Positions 28,708-37,418 are shown, counted from the first letter of the stretch. The stretch: 64,000 bases of DNA from JBPOFM01 sp041391925 (GCA_041391925.1 JAWKNA010000003.1:310001-374000), one strand, 5' to 3'. The notes: a model not told the origin generated them from the letters alone. A program made the numbers and translations.

Positions 28708-29634
28708 ATGAGCAAATTAGTTATCGTAGGAACTGTAGCTTTTGATGCTATTGAAACACCTTTTGGGAAAACAGATAAAATTTTGGGCGGAGCCGCTACC
28801 TTTATAGGTTTGGCTGCCTCACAATTCAATGTAGATGCAGCGGTCGTGTCCGTGGTTGGTGGTGATTTCCCTCAAGAATACCTAGATTTATTGTCTGGCA
28901 AACATATTGATATTTCTGGTATTGAAATCGTGAAAGAAGGCAAAACTTTTTTCTGGAGCGGAAAATATCATAATGACATGAATACTCGTGATACTCTAGT
29001 CACAGAGCTTAATACATTGGCAGATTTCAACCCTATCGTTCCAGAAGATTACAAAGATGCTGAAGTAGTAATGTTAGGTAACCTGCATCCTAATATTCAA
29101 ATGGGTGTTTTGGAGCAAATGACCAAAAAACCAAAAATGGTCATTTTGGACACCATGAATTTTTGGATGGACTGTGCTTTAGAGGAATTGAAATCCGTCA
29201 TCAAAAAAATTGATGTCCTTACCATTAATGATGAAGAAGCCCGACAATTGACAGGCGAATATTCCTTGGTGGTCGCTGCAAGAAAAATCCATGGAATGGG
29301 ACCAAAATATGTGGTCATTAAAAAAGGCGAACACGGCGCTTTATTGTTCCACAATGAGAATGTGTTCTATGCACCAGCCTTGCCATTGGAAGAGGTGTTT
29401 GACCCAACAGGCGCAGGAGACACATTTGCAGGTGGCTTTGCTGGTTATTTAGCAAAAACAGAAGATTTCTCTTTTGACAATATGAAAAGTGCGGTTATAT
29501 ATGGTTCTACATTGGCTTCTTTCTGTGTTGAAAGATTCGGAACAGAGCGCATGGAAAAATTGGAACATAAGGAGGTGCATAAAAGATTACAACAGTTTAA
29601 GCAACTCACACAATTTGAAATAGAATTAGCATAA
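28708..29634 (+). CDS. PfkB-family carbohydrate/nucleoside kinase
   Basis: 308 residues. The PfkB C-terminal signature DPTGAGDTFAGGFAGYLA carries the anion hole and catalytic Asp. The N-terminal substrate half has GGAATFIGLAASQF, and the ATP-site strand is KYVVIKKGEHGALLF. Substrate is not evident: ribokinase, adenosine kinase and fructokinase groups share these motifs. Placement between purN/rnhA and the PurF homologue hints at a nucleoside or ribose substrate, an inference from context only. Confidence 0.88.
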   Translation: MSKLVIVGTVAFDAIETPFGKTDKILGGAATFIGLAASQFNVDAAVVSVVGGDFPQEYLDLLSGKHIDISGIEIVKEGKTFFWSGKYHNDMNTRDTLVTELNTLADFNPIVPEDYKDAEVVMLGNLHPNIQMGVLEQMTKKPKMVILDTMNFWMDCALEELKSVIKKIDVLTINDEEARQLTGEYSLVVAARKIHGMGPKYVVIKKGEHGALLFHNENVFYAPALPLEEVFDPTGAGDTFAGGFAGYLAKTEDFSFDNMKSAVIYGSTLASFCVERFGTERMEKLEHKEVHKRLQQFKQLTQFEIELA

Positions 29635-29637
29635 ACC

Positions 29638-29665
29638 AACGCGCTCCATTATGAGCGCGTTTTTT
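29638..29665 (+). terminator. Terminator of the PfkB-type kinase gene
   Basis: 9-bp perfect stem AACGCGCTC / GAGCGCGTT, CATTAT loop, followed by a T tract, 3 bases after the stop. Confidence 0.92.
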
Positions 29666-29739
29666 AATAAACAGAATTTGGTGGGTTCGACGTTGTTTTA
29701 ACGACTAACCACCATAACATAAATAATCTCAAAAGCCCA

Positions 29740-31638
29740 ATGAGCGATATGCTAAAACATGAGTGTGGTATTGCACTCATCCGACTTTTAAAACCACTGG
29801 AATTCTATAAAGAGAAATATGGAAGTGCATTTTATGGCGTGAATAAAATGTACCTCATGATGGAGAAACAGCATAATCGAGGACAGGATGGTGCAGGTTT
29901 TGCCAGTATTAAATTAGACACCGCTCCAGGCGAACGTTACATCAGTCGTGTGCGTTCGATTGCGCAACAACCCATCCAGGATATTTTTGCCCAAATCAAT
30001 GAACGCATCAACAAGGATTTTCAAGAACATCCTGAATATGCAGATGATGTGGCGCTTCAAAAAAAACACATCCCCTATATTGGTGAGTTGCTTTTAGGAC
30101 ATGTGCGATATGGAACTTTTGGGAAAAACAGCGTGGAAAGCGTCCATCCTTTTTTGAGACAGAACAATTGGATGCACCGAAACTTGATTGTGGCCGGGAA
30201 TTTCAATATGACCAATGTCAATGAACTTTTTGATGGTTTGGTACGTCTGGGCCAACATCCAAAAGAGAAGGCAGATACAGTGACCATTATGGAAAAGATT
30301 GGTCATTTTTTAGATGATGCTGTCGCCAAACTATACAAAAAACTCAAAAAAGAAGGTTTTAATAAAAATGAGTGCACTCCATTAATTGCTGAACGACTGA
30401 ACGTTGCCAAAATTCTCAAAAAAGCATCAAAAAACTGGGATGGTGGTTACGCTATGGCTGGATTGTTAGGCCATGGTGATTCATTTGTGCTTCGAGACCC
30501 ATCAGGAATTCGACCTGCTTATTATTATCAGGATGATGAGATTGTGGTGGTTGCTTCCGAGCGACCTGTCATCCAAACTGTTTTTAACGTGGATTTTGAA
30601 GCGGTCAAAGAATTGCAGCCGGGACATGCCATTATCACTAAAAAATCCGGAACAACTTCCATAAAAAAAATTATTGAGCCATTAGAGCGCAAAGCATGCT
30701 CGTTCGAGCGTATTTATTTTTCAAGGGGAAGTGATGCCGAAATTTACCAAGAACGAAAAAAACTCGGCAAATTATTGATGCCAAAAGTCCTTGAAGAAAT
30801 TGATTATGATACCAAAAACACGGTTTTTTCCTATATCCCAAATACGGCTGAAACTTCATTTTTTGGAATGATTGAAACGGTAGAAGACCATTTAAACAAA
30901 AAGAAAACCGAAACCATACTTGAAGGCAATGGTAAATTATCAGCTGAAAAAGTTACACAAATTTTATCAGAGCGTCCACGAATTGAAAAAATTGCAATAA
31001 AGGATGTCAAACTTCGCACTTTTATTACTGAAGACAGTAGCAGAGATGATTTGGTAGCACACGTCTATGACGTCACCTATGGTGTCATCAAACCAACAGA
31101 TAATCTAGTAATTATTGATGACAGCATCGTTCGAGGTACAACCTTGAAAAAAAGTATCATAAAAATGATGGACCGCCTACACCCCAAAAAAATAATAGTC
31201 GTGTCCTCTGCGCCACAAATTAGATATCCGGATTGTTATGGTATTGACATGGCTCGCCTTGAGGGTTTGATTGCCTTTAGAGCTATGTTGGAGCTTCTAA
31301 AAGAGAATGATAAATATCATCTTGTCGAAGAAGTATATAACAAATGCAAAGCGCAAACAGAATTGGAAGATAAAGACGTTCACAATTTTGTCAAGGATTT
31401 GTATGATGAGTTTACAGATGAACAAATTTCTTATAAAATAGCAGAATTGATTTCCGATACCTCTGTAAAAGCAGAAGTGAAAACTATTTTCCAATCGGTG
31501 GATAATTTACATACGGCTTGTCCCAAAAACTTGGGTGATTGGTATTTCACAGGAAATTATCCAACAGTTGGAGGCAACAGGGTGGTTAATCGTGCCTTTA
31601 TTAATTTTTATGAAGGAAATGATGAAAGGGCTTATTAA
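29740..31638 (+). CDS. purF: Amidophosphoribosyltransferase homologue (long Bacteroidota form)
   Basis: 632 residues against ~470-510 for ordinary PurF. The N-terminal Ntn glutaminase Cys is at residue 9 (MLKHECGIALI), with RGQDGAGFAS following. The PRPP loop VIIDDSIVRGTTLKKS and the RYPDCYGIDM segment are intact. Extra length lies in an N-terminal insert (KPLEFYKEKYGSAFYGV) and a C-terminal extension with GDWYFTGNYPTVGGNR. It may be the purine pathway enzyme or a paralogue; another purF elsewhere in the genome would decide. Transcribed alone after a strong terminator. Confidence 0.85.
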   Translation: MSDMLKHECGIALIRLLKPLEFYKEKYGSAFYGVNKMYLMMEKQHNRGQDGAGFASIKLDTAPGERYISRVRSIAQQPIQDIFAQINERINKDFQEHPEYADDVALQKKHIPYIGELLLGHVRYGTFGKNSVESVHPFLRQNNWMHRNLIVAGNFNMTNVNELFDGLVRLGQHPKEKADTVTIMEKIGHFLDDAVAKLYKKLKKEGFNKNECTPLIAERLNVAKILKKASKNWDGGYAMAGLLGHGDSFVLRDPSGIRPAYYYQDDEIVVVASERPVIQTVFNVDFEAVKELQPGHAIITKKSGTTSIKKIIEPLERKACSFERIYFSRGSDAEIYQERKKLGKLLMPKVLEEIDYDTKNTVFSYIPNTAETSFFGMIETVEDHLNKKKTETILEGNGKLSAEKVTQILSERPRIEKIAIKDVKLRTFITEDSSRDDLVAHVYDVTYGVIKPTDNLVIIDDSIVRGTTLKKSIIKMMDRLHPKKIIVVSSAPQIRYPDCYGIDMARLEGLIAFRAMLELLKENDKYHLVEEVYNKCKAQTELEDKDVHNFVKDLYDEFTDEQISYKIAELISDTSVKAEVKTIFQSVDNLHTACPKNLGDWYFTGNYPTVGGNRVVNRAFINFYEGNDERAY

Positions 31639-31655
31639 CCAAGTGATTGTATTTT

Positions 31656-31690
31656 ATAGATTAAATGTATAAATTAATCATTTAATCTAT
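31656..31690 (+). repeat. 12-bp perfect AT-only-rich inverted repeat after purF
   Basis: ATAGATTAAATG (31656-31667) and CATTTAATCTAT (31679-31690) enclose 11 bases, starting 17 bases after the stop of the PurF homologue. No T tract follows directly, so it may be a 3' mRNA hairpin or a protein-binding palindrome. Confidence 0.65.
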
Positions 31691-31721
31691 TAAATGTGCT
31701 TTTTATCGGATAAAATTGCAT

Positions 31722-31767
31722 TTTGTCTAATATTTACGAATTCTTAAATAAATTCCACATACTTTAG
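31722..31767 (+). promoter_or_regulatory. Promoter region of small RNA unit 1
   Basis: Contains TTTGTCTAA (31722-31730) and a -7-like TACTTTAG (31760-31767, one mismatch to TAnnTTTG). The second unit has the same two elements exactly 38 bases apart (start to start). Confidence 0.6.
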
Positions 31768-31771
31768 TGTC

Positions 31772-31844
31772 ACCATAACATAAGTAGGTTAAGTTCATGG
31801 TAGATTTGGGGCAAAAAAAGGTGAACATCTGTTCACCTTTTTTT
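31772..31844 (+). ncRNA. Putative small RNA, tandem unit 1
   Basis: A block of 46 bases (31772-31817) is repeated at 32027-32072 with one difference (C31796 vs T32051). It starts 5 bases after the -7-like box, where transcription would begin. CCATAAC can pair with GTT-c-ATGG (one bulged base) to form a 7-bp hairpin with a 13-base loop. A 12-base linker TAGATTTGGGGC follows, then the intrinsic terminator. No start codon with a plausible frame is carried. Predicted RNA is about 73 nt. Family membership is not established; the Flavo-1 motif known from Flavobacteria should be tested. Confidence 0.65.
31813..31844 (+). terminator. Terminator of small RNA unit 1
   Basis: AAAAAAAGGTGAAC / GTTCACCTTTTTTT, a 14-bp perfect stem with an ATCT loop. 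Confidence 0.92.
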
Positions 31845-31975
31845 ATTCTGGATGTTTTCTATCCACAAATCTTGGAAGCCAAAAGTTCGTTCAACCCACA
31901 CTTATATTTTACTTTTGAGGTGTCGTTTATCGATAATACCAAAGCTATATTTCTTTTAGCCTAATTTATAAGTCG
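31845..31975. other. Spacer between the two RNA units, no gene seen
   Basis: AT-rich, with no ORF of note, no tRNA-like fold and no repeat that I could recognise. The elements upstream of unit 2 begin at 31976. Confidence 0.5.
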
Positions 31976-32021
31976 TTTGTCTAAAAAATTTATCTGTTGG
32001 ATTTAAGTCAACCTATATTTG
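31976..32021 (+). promoter_or_regulatory. Promoter region of small RNA unit 2
   Basis: TTTGTCTAA (31976-31984) and a perfect -7 element TATATTTG (32014-32021). Spacing equals that of unit 1. Confidence 0.7.
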
Positions 32022-32026
32022 CTTCA

Positions 32027-32097
32027 ACCATAACATAAGTAGGTTAAGTTTATGGTAGATTTGGGGCAAAAATGTCGGACACTCGTCCGGCATTTTT
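32027..32097 (+). ncRNA. Putative small RNA, tandem unit 2
   Basis: Second copy of the 46-base block (45 of 46 identical to unit 1), beginning 6 bases after a consensus TATATTTG. The 5' hairpin is CCATAA / TTATGG (6 bp, or 7 with a bulged T). The terminator stem shares no sequence with that of unit 1 beyond the A/T flanks, so selection appears to act on the 5' block and on the presence, not the sequence, of a terminator. Predicted length about 71 nt. Downstream lies the sod terminator on the other strand, so this is not a leader of an adjacent gene. Confidence 0.68.
32068..32097 (+). terminator. Terminator of small RNA unit 2
   Basis: AAAAATG-T-CGGAC / GTCCG-G-CATTTTT, a 13-bp stem with one T-G pair, ACTC loop, followed by further T. 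Confidence 0.92.
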
Positions 32098-32130
32098 CAT
32101 TTTATTCTTGCTCTAGACAACTTCATGAAC

Positions 32131-32163
32131 AAAAAAAAAGCAAACTTCAGTGAGCTTGCTTTT
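32131..32163 (-). terminator. Terminator of the superoxide dismutase gene
   Basis: AAAAGCAA..CT / AG..TTGCTTTT stem with one mismatch. On the minus strand it runs into nine T, 25 bases after the stop codon. Confidence 0.85.
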
Positions 32164-32188
32164 CCTAAAGAATATATAATCCAAAAAG

Positions 32189-32797
32189 TTATTTTGCTTC
32201 TGCGTATCGCCTTTCAACTTCATTCCAATTGATAACGTTAAAGAATGCATTGATATAATCTGGACGTCTGTTTTGATAATTTAAATAATAGGCGTGTTCC
32301 CAAACATCCAACCCTAAAATTGGTGTGCCTCCACAGCCTGTTCCTGGCATCAATGGGTTATCTTGGTTGGGCGTAGAACATATCTCCACTTTTCCTCCTT
32401 TATGAACACATAGCCAAGCCCATCCAGAGCCAAACCTTGTGGCAGCAGCTTTACTGAATTCGTCTTTAAAAGCATCGAATGTTTTGTACTTTGCTTCAAT
32501 AGCGTCCTTTAATTCGCCTGAAAGTCTTCCTTTGTTTTCAGGATTCATTACTTCCCAAAACAAGGAGTGGTTATAAAATCCGCCGCCATTATTTCTAACC
32601 GCTTTGTTTTCCATGTCAAGATTGATAAGAATATTTTCTATCGTTTTCCCTTCCAAATCGGTCCCTTCAATGGCACTGTTAAGGTTATTGGTGTAACCTT
32701 GGTGGTGTTTGGTGTGATGTATTTCCATTGTACGTGCGTCAATATTTGGTTCTAGAGCATCGTACGCATATTTTAATTTCGGTAATTCGAAAGCCAT
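32189..32797 (-). CDS. Superoxide dismutase, Fe/Mn family
   Basis: 202 residues. Metal ligands are visible as His in MEIHHTKHHQGY, His in YNHSLFWEVM, and DVWEHAYYLNYQNRRPDY (Asp and His). It lacks a signal peptide, so it is cytoplasmic. Residues near the active site (GGG at NNGGGFYNHSLFW) fit either metal, so I leave sodA/sodB open. A -7 element TAAATTTG lies 37 bases upstream on the minus strand (32841-32834). Confidence 0.95.
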   Translation of the reverse strand: MAFELPKLKYAYDALEPNIDARTMEIHHTKHHQGYTNNLNSAIEGTDLEGKTIENILINLDMENKAVRNNGGGFYNHSLFWEVMNPENKGRLSGELKDAIEAKYKTFDAFKDEFSKAAATRFGSGWAWLCVHKGGKVEICSTPNQDNPLMPGTGCGGTPILGLDVWEHAYYLNYQNRRPDYINAFFNVINWNEVERRYAEAK

Positions 32798-32833
32798 AAT
32801 ATTTATTTTTTATATGTTAATATTTATTTCTAT

Positions 32834-32841
32834 CAAATTTA
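32834..32841 (-). promoter_or_regulatory. -7 element TAAATTTG before sod
   Basis: Match to TAnnTTTG on the minus strand, 37 bases upstream of the sod start. Confidence 0.5.
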
Positions 32842-32988
32842 CGCATAATACAGCGCATTAAAAAATATAAACCAGTGACGGGAAAAGTCTTATAAAAAAT
32901 TTAACATTTGGATACTGTGCTTATTTTTTTAAACGAATTATTTCGGCAAACCCCTGAAGAGTTTTATCTTGTATCGAAATTATTTTGA

Positions 32989-35900
32989 ATGTCAAAAGAG
33001 TGTGCCTTTACAATCTACAACGCATCTGCTGGAAGTGGTAAGACTTACACCCTTGTCAAAGAATATCTCAAAATTCTACTAAAATCTAAATCGCCTTTAG
33101 CGTTCAAAACTATTTTGGCACTGACCTTTACCAACAAAGCGGTTGCTGAAATGAAGGAGCGCATTATCGAGACACTCCAAGAGTTTTCAGAAGAGACTAT
33201 TGTGACCCAATCCCATTCTATGTTTGAAACACTTTCCGGTGAATTGAACATGGAACCAAAGCTTCTGCATCAGAAATCTAAAAGTATCCTGGAAACCATG
33301 GTTCATAACTATGCGTCTTTTGACGTTTCGACGATTGATAAATTCAACCACAAGCTTATTAGAACATTTGCCTATGACTTAAAGTTGCCATTGAATTTTG
33401 AAGTGGAGCTCGATACAATCAATCTTTTGAGCAAAGCCGTTGATAAGCTCATTGACAAGGCAGGAACCGAAAAAGAACTCACCAAAATATTGATCGATTT
33501 TGCCATTGAAAAAGCAGATGATGACAAAAGCTGGGATGTGGCTTATGACTTTAATAATATTGCAAAGCTCCTAATTAATGAAACTGATATTCCTTACATA
33601 GAAGTTTTAAAAGGAAAATCACTGGAAGATTTTAAAAACCTCAAATCCACTTTATCAAAATCCATTATCTCTCTTGAATTTCAAATTGTTCAAAAAGCAC
33701 AGGAAACGCTGGAGCTAATTGTGAATTATGGTTTACAGTTTGATAATTTCTCAAGAGGTTATCTGCCTAAATATTTTCAAAAATTTGTAGATGGCGAGTT
33801 GGACGCCAATTATGGTTTGGGTTGGCAGAACGACCTTGTTGAAGGTATCAATCTATATCCAAAACGCGTTTCATCAGATGTTGCTTCGCTCATTGATTCT
33901 ATTCAGCCTCAATTGCTGGAAAGTTTCAATGTAACTAAAGCACAACTTCTTCAATATAAATTTTTGAAAAATGCATTGAAGAACCTTACACCCTTATCCG
34001 TATTAAATGCCATCAACAAATCGCTTCAGGAACTGAAAGAAGAGGATAATCTATTATTGATTTCAGAATTTAATGCACTCATCAGCAATGAAATAAAAAA
34101 CCAACCAGCTCCTTTTATCTATGAGCGCATAGGAGAAAAGTTCAAACATTACTTTATTGATGAGTTTCAGGACACTTCAGAGTTGCAATGGGAAAACATA
34201 ATCCCATTAATAGATAATGCCCTTTCCAGTGAAAATTTAAAAGGCGAAACTGGCTCCGCCATGATTGTTGGTGATGCCAAACAGGCAATTTATAGATGGC
34301 GTGGCGGAAAAGCACGGCAATTTATCGATTTGTATATGGATAAAAATCCATTTTTTGTTGACAAATGTGTTCGGAATTTGCCTGCTAATTATAGAAGCTT
34401 GAAACAGATTGTAGCGTTTAACAATTCGTTTTTTAATCATATATCAAGTTTTGCATTTTCAAATCAAAGTCATCAGACTATTTTTGAGAAAAGCCATCAG
34501 GACGCCACAATTGACAAAGGAGGCTATGTGGAATTATCCTTTTTGGATGTCAAAAACATAGATGAAGACGAAAGCAAAGACCTGCTCCATTGCCAAAACA
34601 TTGTGGAAACCATACAGAACGTTCAAAAAAATGGCTTTGAGTTAAAAGATATTTGCATCATTACCCGAAAATCAAAAGAAGGGATTGCCATTGCTGAATA
34701 TTTGAGCTCTGAAAATATTCCAATTGTATCTTCAGAATCTTTATTGCTTAAAAATTCGTCTGAAGTTAATTTCATTGCTTCCATAATTTCACTTGCGTCT
34801 CAACCAAAAAATGATGAGATTAAAATTGAGGTTTTAAGCTATTTGGCAGAGCACAAATTGAAATTGGAAGACCAACATTCCTTTTATAATGGTTTGATTG
34901 GAAAAGAAGTGTCGCAACTATTCAAGAAACTTTCCGATTTCGGGTTCCATTTTAATTTTGATTCATTTCTTCAGTTGTCTTTATTCGAAGCGGTTGAGAG
35001 TGTCGTAAGGGCTTTTCATTTGAATGAGACTTCCAACGCCTATTTGCAGTTCTTCATGGATGAGGTTTTTGAGTATTCACAAAAACATGATGCCAGTTTT
35101 TCGGGATTCATTGAACATTGGGAACTCAAAAAAAATAAATTGAGTGTTGTATCTCCGCAAGGCAATAACGCAGTGCAAATAATGACCATCCATAAATCAA
35201 AAGGCTTGGAGTTTCCTGTGGTTATTTTTCCTTATGCCAATCAGGATATTTATTTCGATATGTCACCAAAATCATGGTTTTCTGTCAATAAGGAAGATTA
35301 TAATGGTTTTACGGAATTGTTCATCAGCCTCACCAAAGACCTTGAGGAATTTGGAGAATTAGGTTCAAAAATTTACAATGATTATCGTTCTGAATTAGAA
35401 TTGGATACGCTCAATCTTTTGTATGTAGTGATGACTAGAGCTATTGAACAACTCTACATTATTTCCGAATTGGATTTGGATGCGAAACAAAATGAAAAGC
35501 AAAATCTGTATTCCGGACTGTTCATCAATTATCTAAAGTTCATCAATAAATGGGCGGATGGACAGCTTAAATATTCATTTGGAAATGCGTCACGAGAACT
35601 CAAATCTAAAGAGAAACAAGCATCGATAACTCAAGGTCAGTTTATATGCACCTCAAAGGAAGACCATAATCTTACGATAATTACCAATTCGGGTTATTTA
35701 TGGGATACGGCACAAGAAAAAGCACAGGAAAAAGGGAATTTGGTTCACAATATTATGTCGCAAATCAATACTGCAAATGACATTCCTTTTGTGATGGAGG
35801 ATTTTTATACTTCAGGAAAACTTAACTCCGAACAAGTTTTAGAATTAACTCCATTAATAGAACAAATTGTTGCCCATGAGGACTTGCGCTCCTACTATAT

Positions 35901-36147
35901 GGATGAATTAATTATTTATAACGAAAAAGACATCATTACAAAAGAAGGTGCCATTATGCGTCCAGACCGAATTGTTGTCAACAAAGTTAATGAAACCATT
36001 ATAATCGACTATAAAACTGGCCTTGAAAAACCTTCACATTTGCAACAACTATTAAGTTATCAATCTATTTTGGAAGAAATGGGTTTTAAAGTCACAAAAA
36101 AAATATTGATTTACATTAATGAGGATATTCATGTAAAAGAATTTTAA
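32989..36147 (+). CDS. addA: AddA/RecB-like helicase-nuclease (UvrD superfamily)
   Basis: 1052 residues. Walker A is ASAGSGKT near residue 13, motif II FIDEFQDTSELQW near 388, motif III GDAKQAIYRWRGG near 429, motif V MTIHKSKGLEFPVVIFP near 732, and motif VI LLYVVMTRAIEQLYI. A C-terminal PD-(D/E)xK nuclease follows (KGNLVHNIM; RPDRIVV near 990; IIIDYKTG). It unwinds and resects broken DNA ends for RecA. Its likely partner AddB is not adjacent but three genes on, beyond kbl and ompA. The kbl gene starts 22 bases after the stop. Confidence 0.9.
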   Translation: MSKECAFTIYNASAGSGKTYTLVKEYLKILLKSKSPLAFKTILALTFTNKAVAEMKERIIETLQEFSEETIVTQSHSMFETLSGELNMEPKLLHQKSKSILETMVHNYASFDVSTIDKFNHKLIRTFAYDLKLPLNFEVELDTINLLSKAVDKLIDKAGTEKELTKILIDFAIEKADDDKSWDVAYDFNNIAKLLINETDIPYIEVLKGKSLEDFKNLKSTLSKSIISLEFQIVQKAQETLELIVNYGLQFDNFSRGYLPKYFQKFVDGELDANYGLGWQNDLVEGINLYPKRVSSDVASLIDSIQPQLLESFNVTKAQLLQYKFLKNALKNLTPLSVLNAINKSLQELKEEDNLLLISEFNALISNEIKNQPAPFIYERIGEKFKHYFIDEFQDTSELQWENIIPLIDNALSSENLKGETGSAMIVGDAKQAIYRWRGGKARQFIDLYMDKNPFFVDKCVRNLPANYRSLKQIVAFNNSFFNHISSFAFSNQSHQTIFEKSHQDATIDKGGYVELSFLDVKNIDEDESKDLLHCQNIVETIQNVQKNGFELKDICIITRKSKEGIAIAEYLSSENIPIVSSESLLLKNSSEVNFIASIISLASQPKNDEIKIEVLSYLAEHKLKLEDQHSFYNGLIGKEVSQLFKKLSDFGFHFNFDSFLQLSLFEAVESVVRAFHLNETSNAYLQFFMDEVFEYSQKHDASFSGFIEHWELKKNKLSVVSPQGNNAVQIMTIHKSKGLEFPVVIFPYANQDIYFDMSPKSWFSVNKEDYNGFTELFISLTKDLEEFGELGSKIYNDYRSELELDTLNLLYVVMTRAIEQLYIISELDLDAKQNEKQNLYSGLFINYLKFINKWADGQLKYSFGNASRELKSKEKQASITQGQFICTSKEDHNLTIITNSGYLWDTAQEKAQEKGNLVHNIMSQINTANDIPFVMEDFYTSGKLNSEQVLELTPLIEQIVAHEDLRSYYMDELIIYNEKDIITKEGAIMRPDRIVVNKVNETIIIDYKTGLEKPSHLQQLLSYQSILEEMGFKVTKKILIYINEDIHVKEF

Positions 36148-36169
36148 ATTTGTATTAAACTCAAAACTT

Positions 36170-37363
36170 ATGTACGGAAAAATCCAACAACACTTACAAA
36201 AAGAATTGCAAAACATAAAAGATGATGGTCTTTATAAAGAAGAACGCATCATCACGTCGCCCCAAGGTGCAGAAATAACTCTAAATACAGGTGAGACTGT
36301 TTTAAATTTTTGCGCCAATAACTACTTGGGGCTATCTTCTCATCCAGAAGTCATTCAGGCAGCAAAAGATGCAATGGATACTCACGGTTTTGGAATGTCT
36401 TCTGTGCGCTTTATTTGTGGAACCCAAGATATCCATAAAACTTTAGAACAAAAGATAGCTGATTTCTACGGAACTGAAGATACCATATTATATGCCGCAG
36501 CCTTTGATGCCAATGGCGGCGTATTCGAACCCTTATTGGGTGAAGAAGACGCAATAATTTCAGATTCGCTGAATCATGCCTCTATAATCGATGGGGTTCG
36601 TTTGTGCAAGGCAGCTCGTTATCGTTATCAAAATAGCGATATGAAAGATTTGGAAGAACAGCTTATTGCAGCCAACGATAGGGGTTCTCGATTTAAAATC
36701 ATTGTAACAGATGGTGTGTTTTCTATGGATGGATTGGTTGCTCCTTTGGATAAAATTTGTGATTTGGCAGACAAGTATGATGCTTTGGTTATGATTGACG
36801 AATGTCACGCAGCTGGATTTATTGGAGAAACCGGGCGAGGTACCTTGGAAGAAAAAAATGTTCTTGGCAGAATTGATATTATCACAGGTACTCTTGGAAA
36901 AGCACTTGGCGGTGCCATGGGAGGCTACACAACAGGTAAAAAAGAAATCATTGACATGCTTCGCCAACGCTCACGACCTTACTTATTTTCAAATTCTTTA
37001 GCTCCAGCAATTGTAGGTGCTTCCATAAAAGTGTTTGAAATGCTGACAAATGACACATCTTTACGAGATACTTTAGAAGAAAACACAGCGTATTTTAAAG
37101 CTGGATTAAAAAAAGCCGGGTTTGACATCATTGATGGTGATTCAGCTATTGTGCCAGTGATGCTGTATGATGCGAAACTTTCACAAACAATGGCAAAAAT
37201 GTTATTAAAAGAAGGCATTTATGTGATTGGATTTTTCTTTCCAGTAGTTCCAAAAGAAAAAGCTCGAATTCGTGTTCAGCTTTCAGCGGCTCATACAAAA
37301 GAACATTTAGAAATAGCTATTTCTGCATTTACTAAAGTTGGTAAGGCGCTCGAAATTATTTAA
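36170..37363 (+). CDS. kbl: Glycine C-acetyltransferase (2-amino-3-ketobutyrate CoA ligase)
   Basis: 397 residues, an alpha-oxoamine synthase. PLP-site segments are SDSLNHASIIDGVRL, MIDECHAAGFIGETG and the Schiff-base Lys in TGTLGKALGGAMGGY. It converts 2-amino-3-ketobutyrate and CoA into glycine and acetyl-CoA in threonine breakdown. No threonine dehydrogenase is adjacent. It is probably co-transcribed with addA (22-base gap), a pairing of no obvious functional sense. Confidence 0.93.
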   Translation: MYGKIQQHLQKELQNIKDDGLYKEERIITSPQGAEITLNTGETVLNFCANNYLGLSSHPEVIQAAKDAMDTHGFGMSSVRFICGTQDIHKTLEQKIADFYGTEDTILYAAAFDANGGVFEPLLGEEDAIISDSLNHASIIDGVRLCKAARYRYQNSDMKDLEEQLIAANDRGSRFKIIVTDGVFSMDGLVAPLDKICDLADKYDALVMIDECHAAGFIGETGRGTLEEKNVLGRIDIITGTLGKALGGAMGGYTTGKKEIIDMLRQRSRPYLFSNSLAPAIVGASIKVFEMLTNDTSLRDTLEENTAYFKAGLKKAGFDIIDGDSAIVPVMLYDAKLSQTMAKMLLKEGIYVIGFFFPVVPKEKARIRVQLSAAHTKEHLEIAISAFTKVGKALEII

Positions 37364-37410
37364 AATCAATCCAAAAACGCATATTTTAGGGCATCTAATC
37401 AATATTTTTA

Positions 37411-37418
37411 TATATTTG
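37411..37418 (+). promoter_or_regulatory. -7 element TATATTTG before ompA
   Basis: Match to TAnnTTTG, 69 bases before the ompA start; leaves a long AT-rich 5' untranslated region. Confidence 0.5.

Noticed and set aside
29711..29722. Twelve-base match (ACCATAACATAA) to the start of the RNA units, in the leader of the PurF homologue
   Set aside because: No -7 element, no rest of the block and no terminator follow. Twelve bases of AT-rich sequence in 64 kb is weak, though it might reflect a shared start-site preference.
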